A DNA stretch of 64,000 bases from Lasiosphaeris hirsuta. Taxonomy: Eukaryota > Ascomycota > Sordariomycetes > Sordariales > Lasiosphaeriaceae. The stretch spans positions 4,340,001 through 4,404,000 of the forward strand of contig JAUKUA010000007.1 in assembly GCA_030549175.1 (NCBI GenBank), written 5' to 3'. The translations under genes and the position numbers were made by a program. Positions 43,060-55,402 of this stretch are shown here, piece by piece (the first letter of the stretch is position 1; every line of letters starts with the position of its first letter). The notes under the pieces are model-generated. The model did no database searches, was not told the origin of the DNA, and saw only the letters and a program-made list of their open reading frames with translations.

Positions 43060-44275
43060 CAACAGGGGAAGTACCTCGCCGAAATATTTCTCAGCGGATT
43101 CATCACCTTACATACCTATTATTCTTTCCAGGGCCCCCGAGTCTCGGCGTCAAAGATGTGACGCCGATCCGATGAACGTTGCGGCCGCCAGCCGCAACCT
43201 GCGAGACTGTCCGTGGCAGGTTACTGACTTAAGCTAAGATCCGCTTCGTCTTGGCTACCGTCCGAGGTAGGGGACTGAGCTGCTACCAGCGGAAGGCAAG
43301 AATCCACCATGAACAACATGCGGACTCTCGTGTCCTACCCCGTAGTGGTAGGATAGGCGAAGGAGATTGCCGTGGGTGCGGGTGCAGGCCACAACGTCGA
43401 CTTTGGCAATGACAGCTGCGTCGGCGGCTATTTGGACAGTGGAGGCGACTACAGCAGGCTCCGTGGGGTAGCTCCTCCATGGGATGTTTGGGGTATGCGT
43501 CGCGTTATTGTCGCGATTGAACTAAACTGGAATGTGGATAGGATCGCCGCAGTGGTATGTCATGATTTTTTCGACATCTCAGGTTACAGCGGAATTGATG
43601 AATATGTCGGAAGTAGGGAAGGCACGCTCAGAGGAGGGAATCGCTTGTCAGTTCCTACTTCCCCTCTTCGAAACGCTTTGCACTGTGTCCCGAGCATACC
43701 CCGACCAAACAAATGCCCCGTTCTCAAAGCATCCAAGGCTCTGCTGGGGCTCTCAGCCCGGCTCATTCGCCCCCAGGTCTCTCAGTGCCTGCCCCCTCGT
43801 GCCCCCTTTCATACCGGTTTCCGATTGCTTTGATCGAGCGGGCCATGGCACGCAGGCAGCCATGCCTCAGGGAAGAGCCCAAAAGCGCGCCAAAACACCC
43901 AAAACTGACGAGATGCAATGAGGCCCGCCGCCAACGCATCGCCCATTCGACTACCATTCGCCAGGCTGCCTGTGGCCGGCTTCCCGTTGGCCCAGAATGG
44001 GTCACACAGCTCCACCCAGCCCGGAATCTCGCATCTGGAGGACTCGAGAAGCGCCAATAGGAGTCATCGTGCGCATCTTCAAACGGACAGCTCCAAGAGC
44101 TCCCTTGCAGCTCCAGGAACCAGCTGCGAATGCTACTACTACTTGAAGGCCCGCGATGGCCGACCGAACTCTAACCTTGGCCACACCAAGCACCCATCCC
44201 ACTTGCGCCCTAGACGAACTTTTTCTTCTTCTTTTGTGACAAACTCCTTCCTCCATCACAACTTGAAGCTTCGCC
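43060..44275. other. Upstream region of the giant helicase gene
   Basis: About 1.2 kb with several open frames but no recognisable protein. The last 100 bases are pyrimidine-rich (CTTTTTCTTCTTCTTTTG), usual for a fungal transcript leader before the ATG. Confidence 0.45.
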
Positions 44276-47200
44276 ATGGCTACGGACCAGCGCGCCAACC
44301 GCCTCCACAAGCTCTTCCGTGGAGTCCTCTCGGGGACCCAGCATATCAAGTCGTCCCAAACAGCGCAGCTCTTCCTCGAGGCCGCTCGGAGCCAACAGTC
44401 GCCGACTTCATGCATCGAGACCATCTTGTCTGCCCGGGCAGACGCTGGCATCAATGCTGTCCACACCTCTGTTCGTCTTGACCTATCTCCCAACTTCCTT
44501 CTCTCCCACACGCTGCCATTTCTACGCTACATTTCCGACCCCGACATCAAAGTGCTTGTCGATGGCCAGCTCCTGCAGCAGCTTCTTCTGGCTATCGCGC
44601 GACCCCCGACCGTCTGGAACGCCCTCCTTCAGCTTTTCTGCGACGGGAAGATCCCAGACGACCATGTCTTCCCCTTTGCTTGGCTTGCACTTGAACTTGT
44701 CTCGCTCCCACCAACCCTCGATGTGGATGTTGTGCAAGATGTCCAGGCCATCTCCGAGGCCAAATCCTTGCTCATGTCCCCTAGCCACCAAGCTCGCGAA
44801 GTTGGGTACAAGATCAAAAGAGTCTTGCAGCTTCGCAGCTCGCCCCAACAGGCAGTCAAGGCTAACGGGCCGGGAGGACGACACGACAACGACTTTTCCA
44901 ACTACCGCGAGATCAGCATCTACCCGACGGCCGATGAGTTTCTTTCCACCCAGCTCCCATTCTGTCAAACGGCCGTCGAGGTCCTGGAAACACCGCTGGA
45001 GGAGCGTGCCCGTGCCCATCTTGACAACCAATTTCGGCTGCTGAGAGAAGACATGGTCGCTGAGCTGCGAGAAGATCACCAAGTGGCCATTGGGAAGAAG
45101 AAAGGAAAGAGGACATCTACCGTGCTTGGTCGGCTCAGGCCGGTTGGTCTCAGACTGTGGGAAGAGGACAACAACGGGAGGCATAATTACAAGAAGTGCA
45201 CTCTTCTCCTCCAGTGTTACGAGGGCCTTTTCTTCCTCCAGAAGATGGAACCATACCAACGCAAGAAGTACCTCACTAAGGACCAGCCGAACTTCCTCAG
45301 ACATCAGGCATTTGGTGTCATGTGCAACGGCAAGGACATTTACGGCTACGCTTTCGTCGATCGAGATGTCGATGCTCTTGTCAAAAACCCCCCGGTCCTG
45401 TCTCTCCAGTTTACAGATCCCCGCGGGTTTCGGAACTCATTGCGAGCGCTCTCGCTACCAAATGCTCCGTTGGTTCAGTTCGTCCTAGTTGACACAGCCG
45501 TGTTCGCAGTTGAGCCTGTTCTAGCTAGGTTGCAAGCGCTCACCGAACTGCCCCTGCAAGACGCCCTAGTGAACCCAGCCGCGACGTGTCCCAGCCCGGA
45601 ACCTACTTCTCAAGCATCCAACATCCAGTCCCTGGTTGCACAGCTCCGGAGCTCCCGTACATCTCTTGACCCGGACGCATCCGTGGCTCTGCCGCCATCA
45701 CCAGGGGGAAAAAAGATTTCGGTGGATGGCTCCCAGCTGAACGCCCTTCTCGACGCCTTGAGCAGTCGTGTGAGTCTCATTCAAGGACCGCCCGGGACCG
45801 GAAAGTCGTTTATCGGGGCACAAATTGCCAGGTTTCTGTTCAATTCAGGGATGCGAATTCTTGTCATTAGTTACACCAATCATGCCCTCGATCAGTTCCT
45901 CGAAGACCTCCTCCATGTCGGAATCTCTGCCAGTGCCATTGTCCGAATTGGCGCAAAAGCAAAATGCACGCCAGCCACCCTACCGCTTGCTCTTTCCGAG
46001 CAGAGAGGGGGTTATAAGCGCTCCCGGGACGCTTGGAACATGATCAACAATCTGAGGCTGAAGGCACAAGACTCGGCGGAAGAGTTGATCAAGGCGTTCC
46101 GTGCATTTCAGGGCTTCAACATAGGCTGGGGGGACATAGCCGAGTATCTGGAGTTCTCCGACGATGCCCGGGATTCCGGCTTTTACGAAGCATTCGAGGT
46201 ACCGGCAAACGAAAATGGCTGGCAAAAAGCAGGAAAGCAGGGCAAAGAAGTCCAGCCTGATTACCTTTACCAGCAGTGGATCAACGGCAGAGGGCCGGGT
46301 GTCTTTGCAAAAGGGTTTTCTGAATCATCAAAGAGGATTTGGGCCATGTCAAAAGACGAAAGGAACCTTCATTTGGCAAGGTGGTTCACCTCGCTCAAGG
46401 ATGAGCGACTCGGAATGGTCGAGCATGGTGTCCGGCAGTTCGACAAGTTCCAACAGGATATCGACGTTCAGTTCGGCGAATCTGATGCGTATGCTGTCGG
46501 CCTGAAGCGAATTGTTGGCTGCACTACTACTGGAGCGGCCAAGTATTCGCGGCTGATCCGGGCAGCCAAGCCCGATGTTGTCCTCGTTGAGGAAGCTGGC
46601 GAGATTTTGGAAAGTCATGTCTTGACGGCCCTGGTGCCGACGGTCAAGCAGCTCGTTTTGATCGGAGACCACAAGCAGCTGCGACCCAAGATCAACAACT
46701 ATGCGCTGTCAGTAGAAATGGGAGACGGGTTCGATCTGAACCGCTCCCTCTTCGAGCGCCTGATCTTACAAGGCGCACATCACACCACCTTGCTCAAACA
46801 GCATCGAATGGTACCCGAGATTTCGATGATTCCCCGTGCGCTCACCTACCCCGAGCTCGTCGACGGCCCGAACACCCATGGACGCCCTCCGCTTCGCGGT
46901 CTTCGAGACAGAGTCGTGTTTCTCAATCACGGAAAACTCGAAGAAATGGACCAGTCCGTCCGGGACCGCCGCGATCCCGGATTGAAGGAGAGTAAGAAGA
47001 ACAAGTTTGAGGCCGAGATGGCGTTGCGCTGCGTCAGGTTCTTCGGTCAACAGGGCTATGGGTCGGATCAGATGGTCATCTTGACACCCTATCTTGGCCA
47101 GCTTCGGGAAATCCGGGATCTCTTACACGACAAGAAGTACAACACGCAAGTCACCGAGATGGACAAGGCGGATCTCGTCAAGGCTGGCTTGATCACAGAA

Positions 47201-50200
47201 GCCGCCGCGAAAGTCGACAACAAGCCCCTTCGGATCTCCACCATTGGTTCGTAGTAGAATCCACCCCAAATATTCAGCCGAGCTAATACATTCTCCAGAT
47301 AACTATCAAGGTGAAGAAAGCGACATTGTCATTGCATCCCTCACTCGAAGCAACGAAACCGGAGATATCGGGTTTATGTTTGCCCCGGAACGCCTAAACG
47401 TCCTCGTCACACGAGCTCGGAACTGTCTCGTGTTGATCGGGAACATGGAGACTTTCATGAGAAGCAAGAAGGGGCGGGAGACCTGGCATCCGTTTTTCGA
47501 GCTCATGAAGACCCACGGCCATCTCTACGACGGACTACCGGTAAGGTGCGAAAAGCACCCTGACAGGACCGCCCTGCTGAAGGAGCCAATCGACTTTGAC
47601 AAGTCCAGCCCTGATGGGGGCTGCACTGAGCCTTGGTACGTATACTATCCCTGACGACTAACTCTTTTCGACTTTGCTAAGCCCGCGATGCGCAGTGATG
47701 CACCACTGAAGTGCGGACTCCACAAGTGCAAGTCTCGATGTCATCGCGTTACCGACCATAGCAAAGCCGAATGCAATGAGCGCGTGAGTAGGGTCTGCGA
47801 CCGACAGCACAAAACGAAAGTCGCTTGCAGCAAGCGAAGTGAAAACTGCAGGGAGTGCATCATGGAAGACAAGGAGCAAGAGCGGAGGATCAAGAGGGAC
47901 CTCCAGCTTGAAGAAGAGCGCCAACGACTCCAAGAGGCATACGCCAGGGAACTGCAGGATCTGGACGACGAAATTGACCACCAGCGCCGCATCACCAAGT
48001 ACAAGCTCGATGAGGAGGAGCAGAGGCATACCCTTGAGCAGAAGCGCGTAGACCTGGCCAACATGAAAGATGCGCAAAAGAGGATGGAAGAGCAAAAGCG
48101 GCAGCGGGAAGCCATGAGTCTCCGAGCCGCCCAGGCGGCAAAGGCAAAGGCAGCGCAAAAGCCGAGTACAGAGCCCAGGAATTCTCTGGAGTTTCCTGAC
48201 AGCCTGAGCGCCAAAGCTGAGTGGGAACATCTTAGAAGCTTCGAGGGAGCTCGTAGCAAGCCGATGGATGATCTCATGGACATGATTGGGCTTGAAGACG
48301 TCAAGCAAGAGTTTTTGCTGATCAAATCGAAGGTGGACCTTACGCTGCGACAAAACACGTCTTTGGCAAATGAGAGATTCAGCTGCTCTATGCTGGGGAA
48401 TCCGGGAACAGGTAAGTGGCCGATGCCGGACTCGGGGCGGGTTCGCAATTTCTGACGTGTCCAGGGAAAACAACTGTGGCTCGGCTATACGCCCAGTTCC
48501 TCACCGAGGTCGGGGTGATCCCAGGCAAACGCTTCGAGGAGACTGCCGGGGCAGCCCTTACGAACAAGGGCGTTTCTGGATGCAAGGATCTGATTGACAA
48601 CATCCTCAACGACGGGGGCGGTGTTCTCTTTATCGACGAGGCCTACCAGCTAACGTCTGGAAACAGCCCTGGTGGCGGGGGTGTGCTCGACTATCTTCTC
48701 GCCGAAGTGGAAAATCTCAAAGGGAAGGTTGTCTTTGTGCTGGCCGGATACAACAAGCAGATGGAGAGCTTCTTTGCGCACAACCCCGGTCTTCCAAGCC
48801 GATTCCCTGTACAGATGAGCTTCGGAGACTACACAGATGACGAGCTGTTGAGCATCTTGGAGATGAAGATCAACAAGAAATACAACGGTCTCATGGCATG
48901 CGAAGATGGGCTACGGGGCCTCTACTGCAGAATCATCTCCAGGAGACTCGGCCGCGGCCGGGGAACTGACGGCTTCGGGAACGCCAGAGCCGTTGAGAAC
49001 ACACTGGCTGTCATATCTGGGCGTCAAGCTAACCGACTCCGGCGGGAGCGCAGGACTGGCGCCAAGCCAGACGACATGCTTCTAACCAAAGAGGATTTGA
49101 TCGGTCCAGAGCCGGCTGCTGCTCTCACAAACTGCGGGGCGTGGAAGAAGCTTCAGGAGTTGATTGGCCTCGCCCAAGTCAAGGAGGCGGTCAAGGCTTT
49201 GGTCGACAGCATCCAGCAGAATTACCAGCGCGAGCTTGCTGAGCAACCCCCGATTCAGTATTCTCTCAACAAGGTCTTTCTTGGAAGTCCCGGTACCGGA
49301 AAGACGACGGTCGCGAAGCTATATGGGGAGATCCTGGCGTCGCTTGGGCTGCTGTCGAGAGGAGAAGGTAAGTAGCCTCTTTTTGTTCCTGTGCTACCTG
49401 CCCGCCCCTACGGGGTTTCATCCGTCAGGTTAAATGCTAACATCTGACTAGTCGTCGTCAAGAACCCTTCCGATTTTGTCGGCTCTCATCTTGGCGAATC
49501 CGAGAAAAACACCAAAGGCATTCTCGCATCGGCTGTCGGAAAGGTCTTGGTCATTGACGAAGCTTACGGCCTGTATGGTGGTGGCAAGGGTGGATCGACT
49601 GCGGATCCATACAAGACGGGCGTCATCGACACGATAGTCGCAGAGGTCCAGAGCGTGCCGGGAGACGACCGATGTGTGCTCCTCCTTGGGTACAAGGACC
49701 AGATGGAGGACATGTTCCAAAACGTCAATCCCGGGCTGAGCCGCCGTTTCCCTATAGCCTCGGCCTTCAACTTTGAAGACTTCTCCCAAGACGATCTCGG
49801 CAAGATCCTCGGCCTGAAGCTCAAGCAGCAGGCGTATCAAGCGACCGATCAAGCCATACGCGTGGTGATGGAGATGCTGGACCGAGCACGCAACCGCCCC
49901 AACTTTGGAAACGCCGGCGAGATCGATATCCTCCTGGATGACGCGAAGGCACGTCACCAGCGGAGGGTCACCAAAGGTTTGGCAAAATCGGCAACAATGT
50001 TCGAAGCAGAGGACTTTGACGAAAACTTTGACCGAGCCGAGAAGTCCGAAACCAACATTAGGAAGCTATTCGAGAGCACTGTTGGTTGTGACAACATTGT
50101 GCAGATGCTCGAAGGCTACCAGAAGACGGTCCGGACACTCAAGTCGCTGGACATGGATCCCAAAGAAAACATACCCTTCAACTTCCTGTTCAGAGGGCCA

Positions 50201-51454
50201 CCCGGGACGGGAAAGACAACCACGGCAAAGAAGATGGGCAGGGTCTTCTACGACATGGGGTTTCTTGCCACGGCTGAGGTTGTCGAGTGTTCTGCGACGG
50301 ATTTGATCGGCCAGTATGTCGGGCAGACGGGGCCAAAGGTCCAACAGCTTTTGGATAAGGCGCTTGGTAAGGTCCTGTTCGTCGATGAAGCATACCGCTT
50401 GGCCGAGGGACACTTTGCAAAAGAGGCCATGGATGAGCTGGTCGACTCTGTCACCAAGGACAAGTACTTCAAAAAGCTGATCATCATCCTCGCCGGGTAT
50501 ACCGACGACATCAACCGCCTCATGACGGTCAATGCCGGTCTCACATCTCGTTTCCCGGCCGTTGTCGATTTTCACGCTTTAAGTTCAGAGGATTGCATCG
50601 CTCTGTTGCTTCAGCAGCTTCAAAGGCAACGAGGCATCCTCCGATCCAAGAACAAGGAGTTGGGCATATCCTGCCTGGAAACACCGACAGACCCCTTCCG
50701 CGCGCACGTGGACCTGGAGTTCAAGAACCTCATCGCTCAGGATAACTGGGCCAGCGCGCGGGACGTGCAGGCCATAGGCAAGGGCATTTTCAACAAGCTC
50801 TTGCTCTGCAAAGACGACCTTGACCGAGGTCAACTCACCCTCAGCGAGGAGATTGTCAAGGAGGAGCTCCAAGTGCTGTTGAAAGAGCGGGCTTCCCGCA
50901 GCGAAGCCGCCGCGCGAGCCGATCCACGGCGAGCACTTCAACTTCTCAACCAACAGGAACCTCCGCGACAACCTCCTCCGATGCCGCCGCGACCCGAAAT
51001 CTCAATCACGACTCGCGCGGCAGACCCAATCCTCGAACCGCAGACCCGCCCTGATTCGGACAACGTGGTCGAGCCCCCACCACAGGAAGTTGAAGTGGAG
51101 CTGGAGTCGCAGGAAGACGACTACGACCACTCATACGACTGGCAGCGCGACGCCGGGGTGAGCGACGAGGTCTGGGCGCAGCTGCAGAGGGACAGGAAGG
51201 CGGAGCAGGCGCGCGAGCGTGAGTACCGCCGGCTCAAGGAGGAGGCGCGCAAGGCCAGTGGTGCGGCGCGCGACACGATCGTCAAGCGGCTGCTGGAAGA
51301 GGAGCGGCGCCGGAGGGAGGAGGAGGAGATGAGGAAGAAGCTGGCTGAGATGGGCTGCTGTCCCGCGGGGTATCAGTGGATCAAGCAGGCTAGCGGATAT
51401 AGGTGTGGTGGGGGGTCGCATTACTTATCGGGTGCGGAGTTAGGGAAGTCGTGA
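44276..51454 (+). CDS. Giant SF1 helicase with NFX1-type zinc region and three CbbX-type AAA domains (ZNFX1-like)
   Basis: Five exons: 44276-47246, 47299-47635, 47696-48411, 48465-49367, 49452-51454; all phases agree, giving 2309 residues. An N-terminal region of about 460 residues resembles ZNFX1/NFX1 helicases. An Upf1-like SF1 helicase follows: Walker A QGPPGTGKSFIGA at about 504, ISYTNHALDQFLEDLL, VVLVEEAGEILESH, LIGDHKQLRPKINN, VFLNHGKLEEM, and after the first splice YQGEESDIVIASLTRSN and LNVLVTRARNCLVLIG. A zinc knuckle (CDAPLKCGLHKCKSRCH) spans the exon 2/3 junction at about 1100, then a Lys/Glu-rich coiled coil. Three AAA domains have Walker A GNPGTGKTT (about 1340), GSPGTGKTT (about 1616) and GPPGTGKTT (about 1891), with FIDEAYQL, VIDEAYGL and FVDEAYRL. 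The C-terminus is acidic and then coiled. Likely an RNA-dependent ATPase; animal and yeast relatives act in RNA surveillance, heterochromatin and antiviral responses. Intact. Confidence 0.95.
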
Positions 51455-52262
51455 TTTTTTTGGTGTTTGGGGTCGTGGTGGAGGATAGGATGGGTCTGGT
51501 CATGGAGTTTGGAGGAGGATAGCTGGGTCTGCAACGTCAAGATACTTTTCTGGTGGAGAACTTGAAGCCAAGGCCACCAGCCTGAAGCTTCGACATCCTT
51601 TTCGCACTCGTTTCACCCATTCTAGCTGCATTTTCACAGACCTTTTTCCAGGAATCGTTACATTTCAACTCGAGATGCCTGACCCTTTGGCCGAGAGCAG
51701 ATTTAAACCTCAGGTTGATCTTGATGGGCATGTGACCCGATCCGGCGACTCGTGGTAACGGGCAGGGATACGCCAGAGAACTTTCGCATCCTCTTTGGTG
51801 TCGACGATGTCCCGGACATTCACACCCAGACGCGCAGGGAGGTACTTTTGATGGAGAACGTCACGAGAGGGTCGCCTATCGACCGCCTCAACGGCTTTCT
51901 TGACGAAGGCTGCCAGGAGTTCTCCCCCCGCCCAGCGAGCGACGCCGAGAAGAAAGAGATTGAGAAATTTTGTCTCGCTGCGGGCCAATTGCTGCTCTTC
52001 CTTATTGTTGTGGCACAGGTGGGGAAAAGTGTGTTGCTGTCTCTGCGTCGTCTGCAGAGCCGCCCCAGCTAGACCACACAAAAACCCAAAAATTGCCGAA
52101 GGAGCAGATGATAAACCCCAAGACAGACCTCAGCTCTCTCCAACCCTCTCCCTCCCACTTTTCTTTCCTCCCCCTCCCAATTTTCCTTCCTCCCCCTCCC
52201 ACTTTCCCTCGTTTGGTTCTTCTGCTCGCGCTCTCGCAACTGCGCCTGTCTGCAACCCCAAT
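51455..52262. other. Spacer with a coding-like remnant
   Basis: Plus frame 51740-52070 lacks an ATG but reads PENFRILFGVDDVPDIHTQ and SPIDRLNGFLDEGCQEF, which looks like the end of an unknown protein. Near 52140-52200 is a CCCTCCC-rich pyrimidine stretch upstream of the next fragment. Confidence 0.4.
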
Positions 52263-52545
52263 ATGAGGGCGACTCCCTCTCGCGCACAAGTCATCGAGGC
52301 TTGTAAGAGAAACGAGTCGCTCCACCCCGCGTCGAGCGAAATGGCGTACAGCGATTCAATTTGGATCCAGTATGGCAGCCACCGAACCGTCGGCCACGCC
52401 ATGTTGCAATTGCACCTCAGTGAGCATGCGGCTCCTGACGTTGTCCGCGTGCCCAAAGTCTACGATTACTTCACAAGTCGAATCCTCCATGTACGTACGT
52501 TGTGATGGAGCGTGTAAGCGGTACGCCTTACAGTAGTACGGAATC
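52263..52545 (+). pseudogene. Aminoglycoside-phosphotransferase-like kinase, N-terminal fragment
   Basis: ATG and a first exon reading MRATPSRAQVIEACKR, then DSIWIQYGSHRTVGHAML, SEHAAPDVVRVPKVYDYF: the N-lobe of the fungal APH/choline-kinase-like family. The frame then fails at a GTACGTACG duplication; in another frame YVVMERVSGTPY gives the hinge strand expected next. Nothing further of the kinase follows. A broken fragment, or a gene with an intron I could not place. Confidence 0.5.
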
Positions 52546-52654
52546 GGCCGTCAAGATGGAGAAAGTCGTTCGTGGCTGCTATCCGTCATATCTGCCACGG
52601 CAATCTACGTCGCCACAATAATTTCCGGGGTCCGCAAGGGGTTACCATTGTATT

Positions 52655-53134
52655 TCAGAAGGCTTTTCCCATCTTGGAAAGGCCGTATAAAATACCAAAG
52701 ATGCCTTTTTTCGTGTTGTAAAGGCTTCGCCATGACTTCAGTACCTCTCTTGGTTTAGTGAGAGTGTTCGGCGCTAACAAAAAAAAGAGATATAATTGGT
52801 ATTTTGAAAGGCTTTTCCCATGTCCACAGCAAGCTTTGGGGTCCCGCGCTAACAAACAAACCAGGTTGGGTTGTGCTTCGCAGAAATACAGCTCGACAAG
52901 CGACCCCTCGATATCGTGGTCGCCTTCCGGAGCTAGGATGTTTCTGACCTGCGCAACTTGTTCGATGTGGCGACGCATGACACCCAGCACCGCCTCCTGC
53001 CCGGCGTCCCGCAACACGGCGTCCATTTTATCGAGTGCCGAGTGCAGCCGGTTCAACTCTTTGGGCGCGAAGCCGTTCAGGAGGGAGGCCGGGGCTCGAT
53101 GACAACATAATTTGGTGTATTCTGTGTTCCGCAT
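52655..53134 (-). CDS. Hypothetical protein, weak candidate
   Basis: ATG ORF of 159 codons. The N-terminal half is helix-like and protein-like (PKELNRLHSALDKMDAVL, QEAVLGVMRRHIEQVAQVRN, HDIEGSLVELYF). The C-terminal half is low in sense and overlaps a short duplicated string, AAGGCTTTTCCCAT, seen at 52659 and 52809, so the true end may be earlier. No family recognised. Confidence 0.3.
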   Translation of the reverse strand: MRNTEYTKLCCHRAPASLLNGFAPKELNRLHSALDKMDAVLRDAGQEAVLGVMRRHIEQVAQVRNILAPEGDHDIEGSLVELYFCEAQPNLVCLLARDPKACCGHGKSLSKYQLYLFFLLAPNTLTKPREVLKSWRSLYNTKKGIFGILYGLSKMGKAF

Positions 53135-53535
53135 GCTATATGCTGGCTGCTGGCAAATTACTGCTCTCTACCTTGACTTGAGATGTCTGTGCTGAGGCTC
53201 CCCGTCGAGCATTCGTGCAATCCATCCAATTGAGGTGTGGACGCTCCTCCCTGACTTCCTTCCCACTTCCCGGCGGCTGCGCTTGCGCCTAGGGTTAGGC
53301 AGCACTAGCCTAGCTCACGGCTTCCCGCTGCTTGATGGCTGCGCCGTGGAGGACAAACGAATGGAAATTGGATTCTCGCTGCTTGCACAGAACCCAAGGT
53401 CCACAGATGCTCCTTGCCGCCTTCTACTTCCCTCAGACTAGCCATGACAAGCTCGGACACGCGGCAACTCCGTCTCGCGAGCACGGCACTCAGCACTCAG
53501 ACTTGCCTAAACACGCAAGTTTTTAAGTTTCTGGC
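53135..53535. other. Intergenic, no gene seen
   Basis: No convincing coding signal on either strand. Confidence 0.4.
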
Positions 53536-54368
53536 GTGGCGGAGTCCCAGTATCCTTTCGCAGCCGTCGGACGAGTACGAATTGGGTACTTGAAAAGCCC
53601 CAGATGCTCGAGCTCGTCCTTGTTTGTGTCGCCCCACCGAATCAGGGCTGTGTGTCGTCTTTTGAAGAAGTTCCAGGATTGGGTCGAACAAATAGGCTTA
53701 CCACTCTTCCGAAAAACATGGAGATGATCCTAAAGTCGTATTCCGCCTGGTTCTGGTACCGCGGCCTCGACGTTTTGGGGCACAGTGGCCCGCAGGTGTG
53801 TATGATGTATGGCTTCTTCCTTTCGCGCACCGACTTGTACGGCTGGCTCCGCACTCTGGGCAGGGCCTGGACCGTGGACCTGGCCTTGCGGATGGGGACT
53901 ATACTGTTCACCTTGCAGAAGGTATTTCGGCTTTTTATTCATGGAACTCCCGTTCCTGACCCAGAGGCACAAGCCCAACCCCAAGCCCAGGGCCAGGGTC
54001 ACGACTATGTGGGCCAGGCCTGGTTTGGGAGAGCATTGCCCACTGATTTCCACTTTCTTTCAAAAGTGTTAAACATCGCAATGGGAATTGGTAGCTTATG
54101 TTTTGGATTACCGCTCCATGTTATAAGCGTGGAGCTCATGATTCGGTAGAACGAGATTAGCTCCGTCTCCACCTTCGCAAACGTTGAGCAGCTGATTGCG
54201 CTTCTCATTGGCATCGGGGGATTGGTTTCAGTAGTGCTGGAGTGGGAGTGGAATGAGGAACCAGGACTCGGTTTAGTTTTTTTTTCTTTCTTTCTTTTTC
54301 TTTTTTCTGGGTGGGCCCTGCAGCGTCATTTTCTTCACCTCGGCAGGACGCGACGACTAACCATGTAG
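53536..54368 (+). pseudogene. Multi-pass membrane protein remnant
   Basis: The best part is 53721-54368: ILKSYSAWFWYRGLDVLG, YGFFLSRTDLYGWLRTL, DLALRMGTILFTLQKVFRLF, a Gln/Pro-rich loop, then HFLSKVLNIAMGIGSLCFGLPL. It then meets TAG at 54147-54149 where TGG fits (IR-stop-NEIS) and continues in frame with NVEQLIALLIGIGGLVSVVLEW, another membrane helix. Upstream (53536-53727) a second frame holds FQDWVEQIGLPLFRKTW. The layout resembles a fungal integral-membrane family of unknown function. The TGG-to-TAG change is RIP-like. Confidence 0.42.
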
Positions 54369-55402
54369 GATCTGCAGTCATCTCGAAAGCATTATCCAGT
54401 GCAATGCCTCGCGCGACTCGCAACGATAGGGAATTTCTCATGTCCCGGCTGGAGGAGCACGCCGGGGGGTAGATTCCTGACACAACGCTCCACAAGTCCC
54501 TAACGGTCGCGTCTTAGTACTTCTCTCTGTCCAATAACCGCGATGGGGTTGTTGGCCCGCATGCGCGCTACTGCACCACGGATGGGGACGAAGTCACTTT
54601 CAACGACGTGCCTCTCGCCAAGATCGCCAAAGACGTCGACACCGCCACCAAGATAAAAGTCACCGGTCACCGCCGCCCGCCGCACTGAAATCTACCACAA
54701 GGTCCTCAGCGGGATGCCGGGCCACCAGCAAGTCCCCGAATGGGACGCCAAGAGGGCTTTCGGCAGGACATGGAGACGCTGCAGGCGGAGCATCAGACGA
54801 TCCAATGGGTGGTTGGATCAAGAGGACGCACCGCAGTGCAAGATGAGCGCTGCTTAAGACATGAAGAGGGAAAAGTCTACTAAATGGAGAGGACATGGCA
54901 TTTAAGTCTCTATCTGATGTTACAACCCAACCCTGGTTTAATCACTGCAAGAGTTGTCCGGGTTTGGTACCCGACAAACAAAAGCGAGCCGACTTGGTTG
55001 TGAGCCGAGTCGAGGCTTGGGCTGGTTGAACTCAAACCAAGCCGCAAGCACAGTTTCGACCAAGCCGGGGCGAAGAAGAGACAAGGGGGGTTATTAAGGA
55101 GGTGACTCGGTTTCTGCGATCCCTTCCGACGCTGGGCAGAGACAGCGGAGCCTCTTAGCGCTGTCTTGGTTGGAAAAGAAAAATGACCCTAGTCAACCGT
55201 TTCCCTATCTTTGAGTTGAGTTAATACCCTCTCAACAGGGTATTTTTACCGAGAGATTTAAAGTCACCCGCTGAGAGGGTTCCGCTGTCACAGCCCAGCG
55301 TCGGAGAAGATATGTACAATCATCACTGTGGTGCTGTCGGTCATTGACCAAAACAGGTACAGGCAGAGAGCCTTGCAAGAAACGGAGCCTGAGATGGAAC
55401 CC
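54369..55402. other. Debris of an unrecognised coding region, then intergenic DNA
   Basis: 54420-54690 plus reads NDREFLMSRLEEHAGG, then HARYCTTDGDEVTFNDVPL and AKDVDTATKIKVTGHR with TAG stops between, so another inactivated gene is likely. A CTTTCTTTCTTTC microsatellite lies just before, near 54280-54305. Nothing is seen from 54900 to 55402. Confidence 0.4.

Noticed and set aside
47741..48448. 235-codon minus ORF
   Set aside because: Ser/Arg-rich antisense of the coiled-coil exon of the helicase gene.
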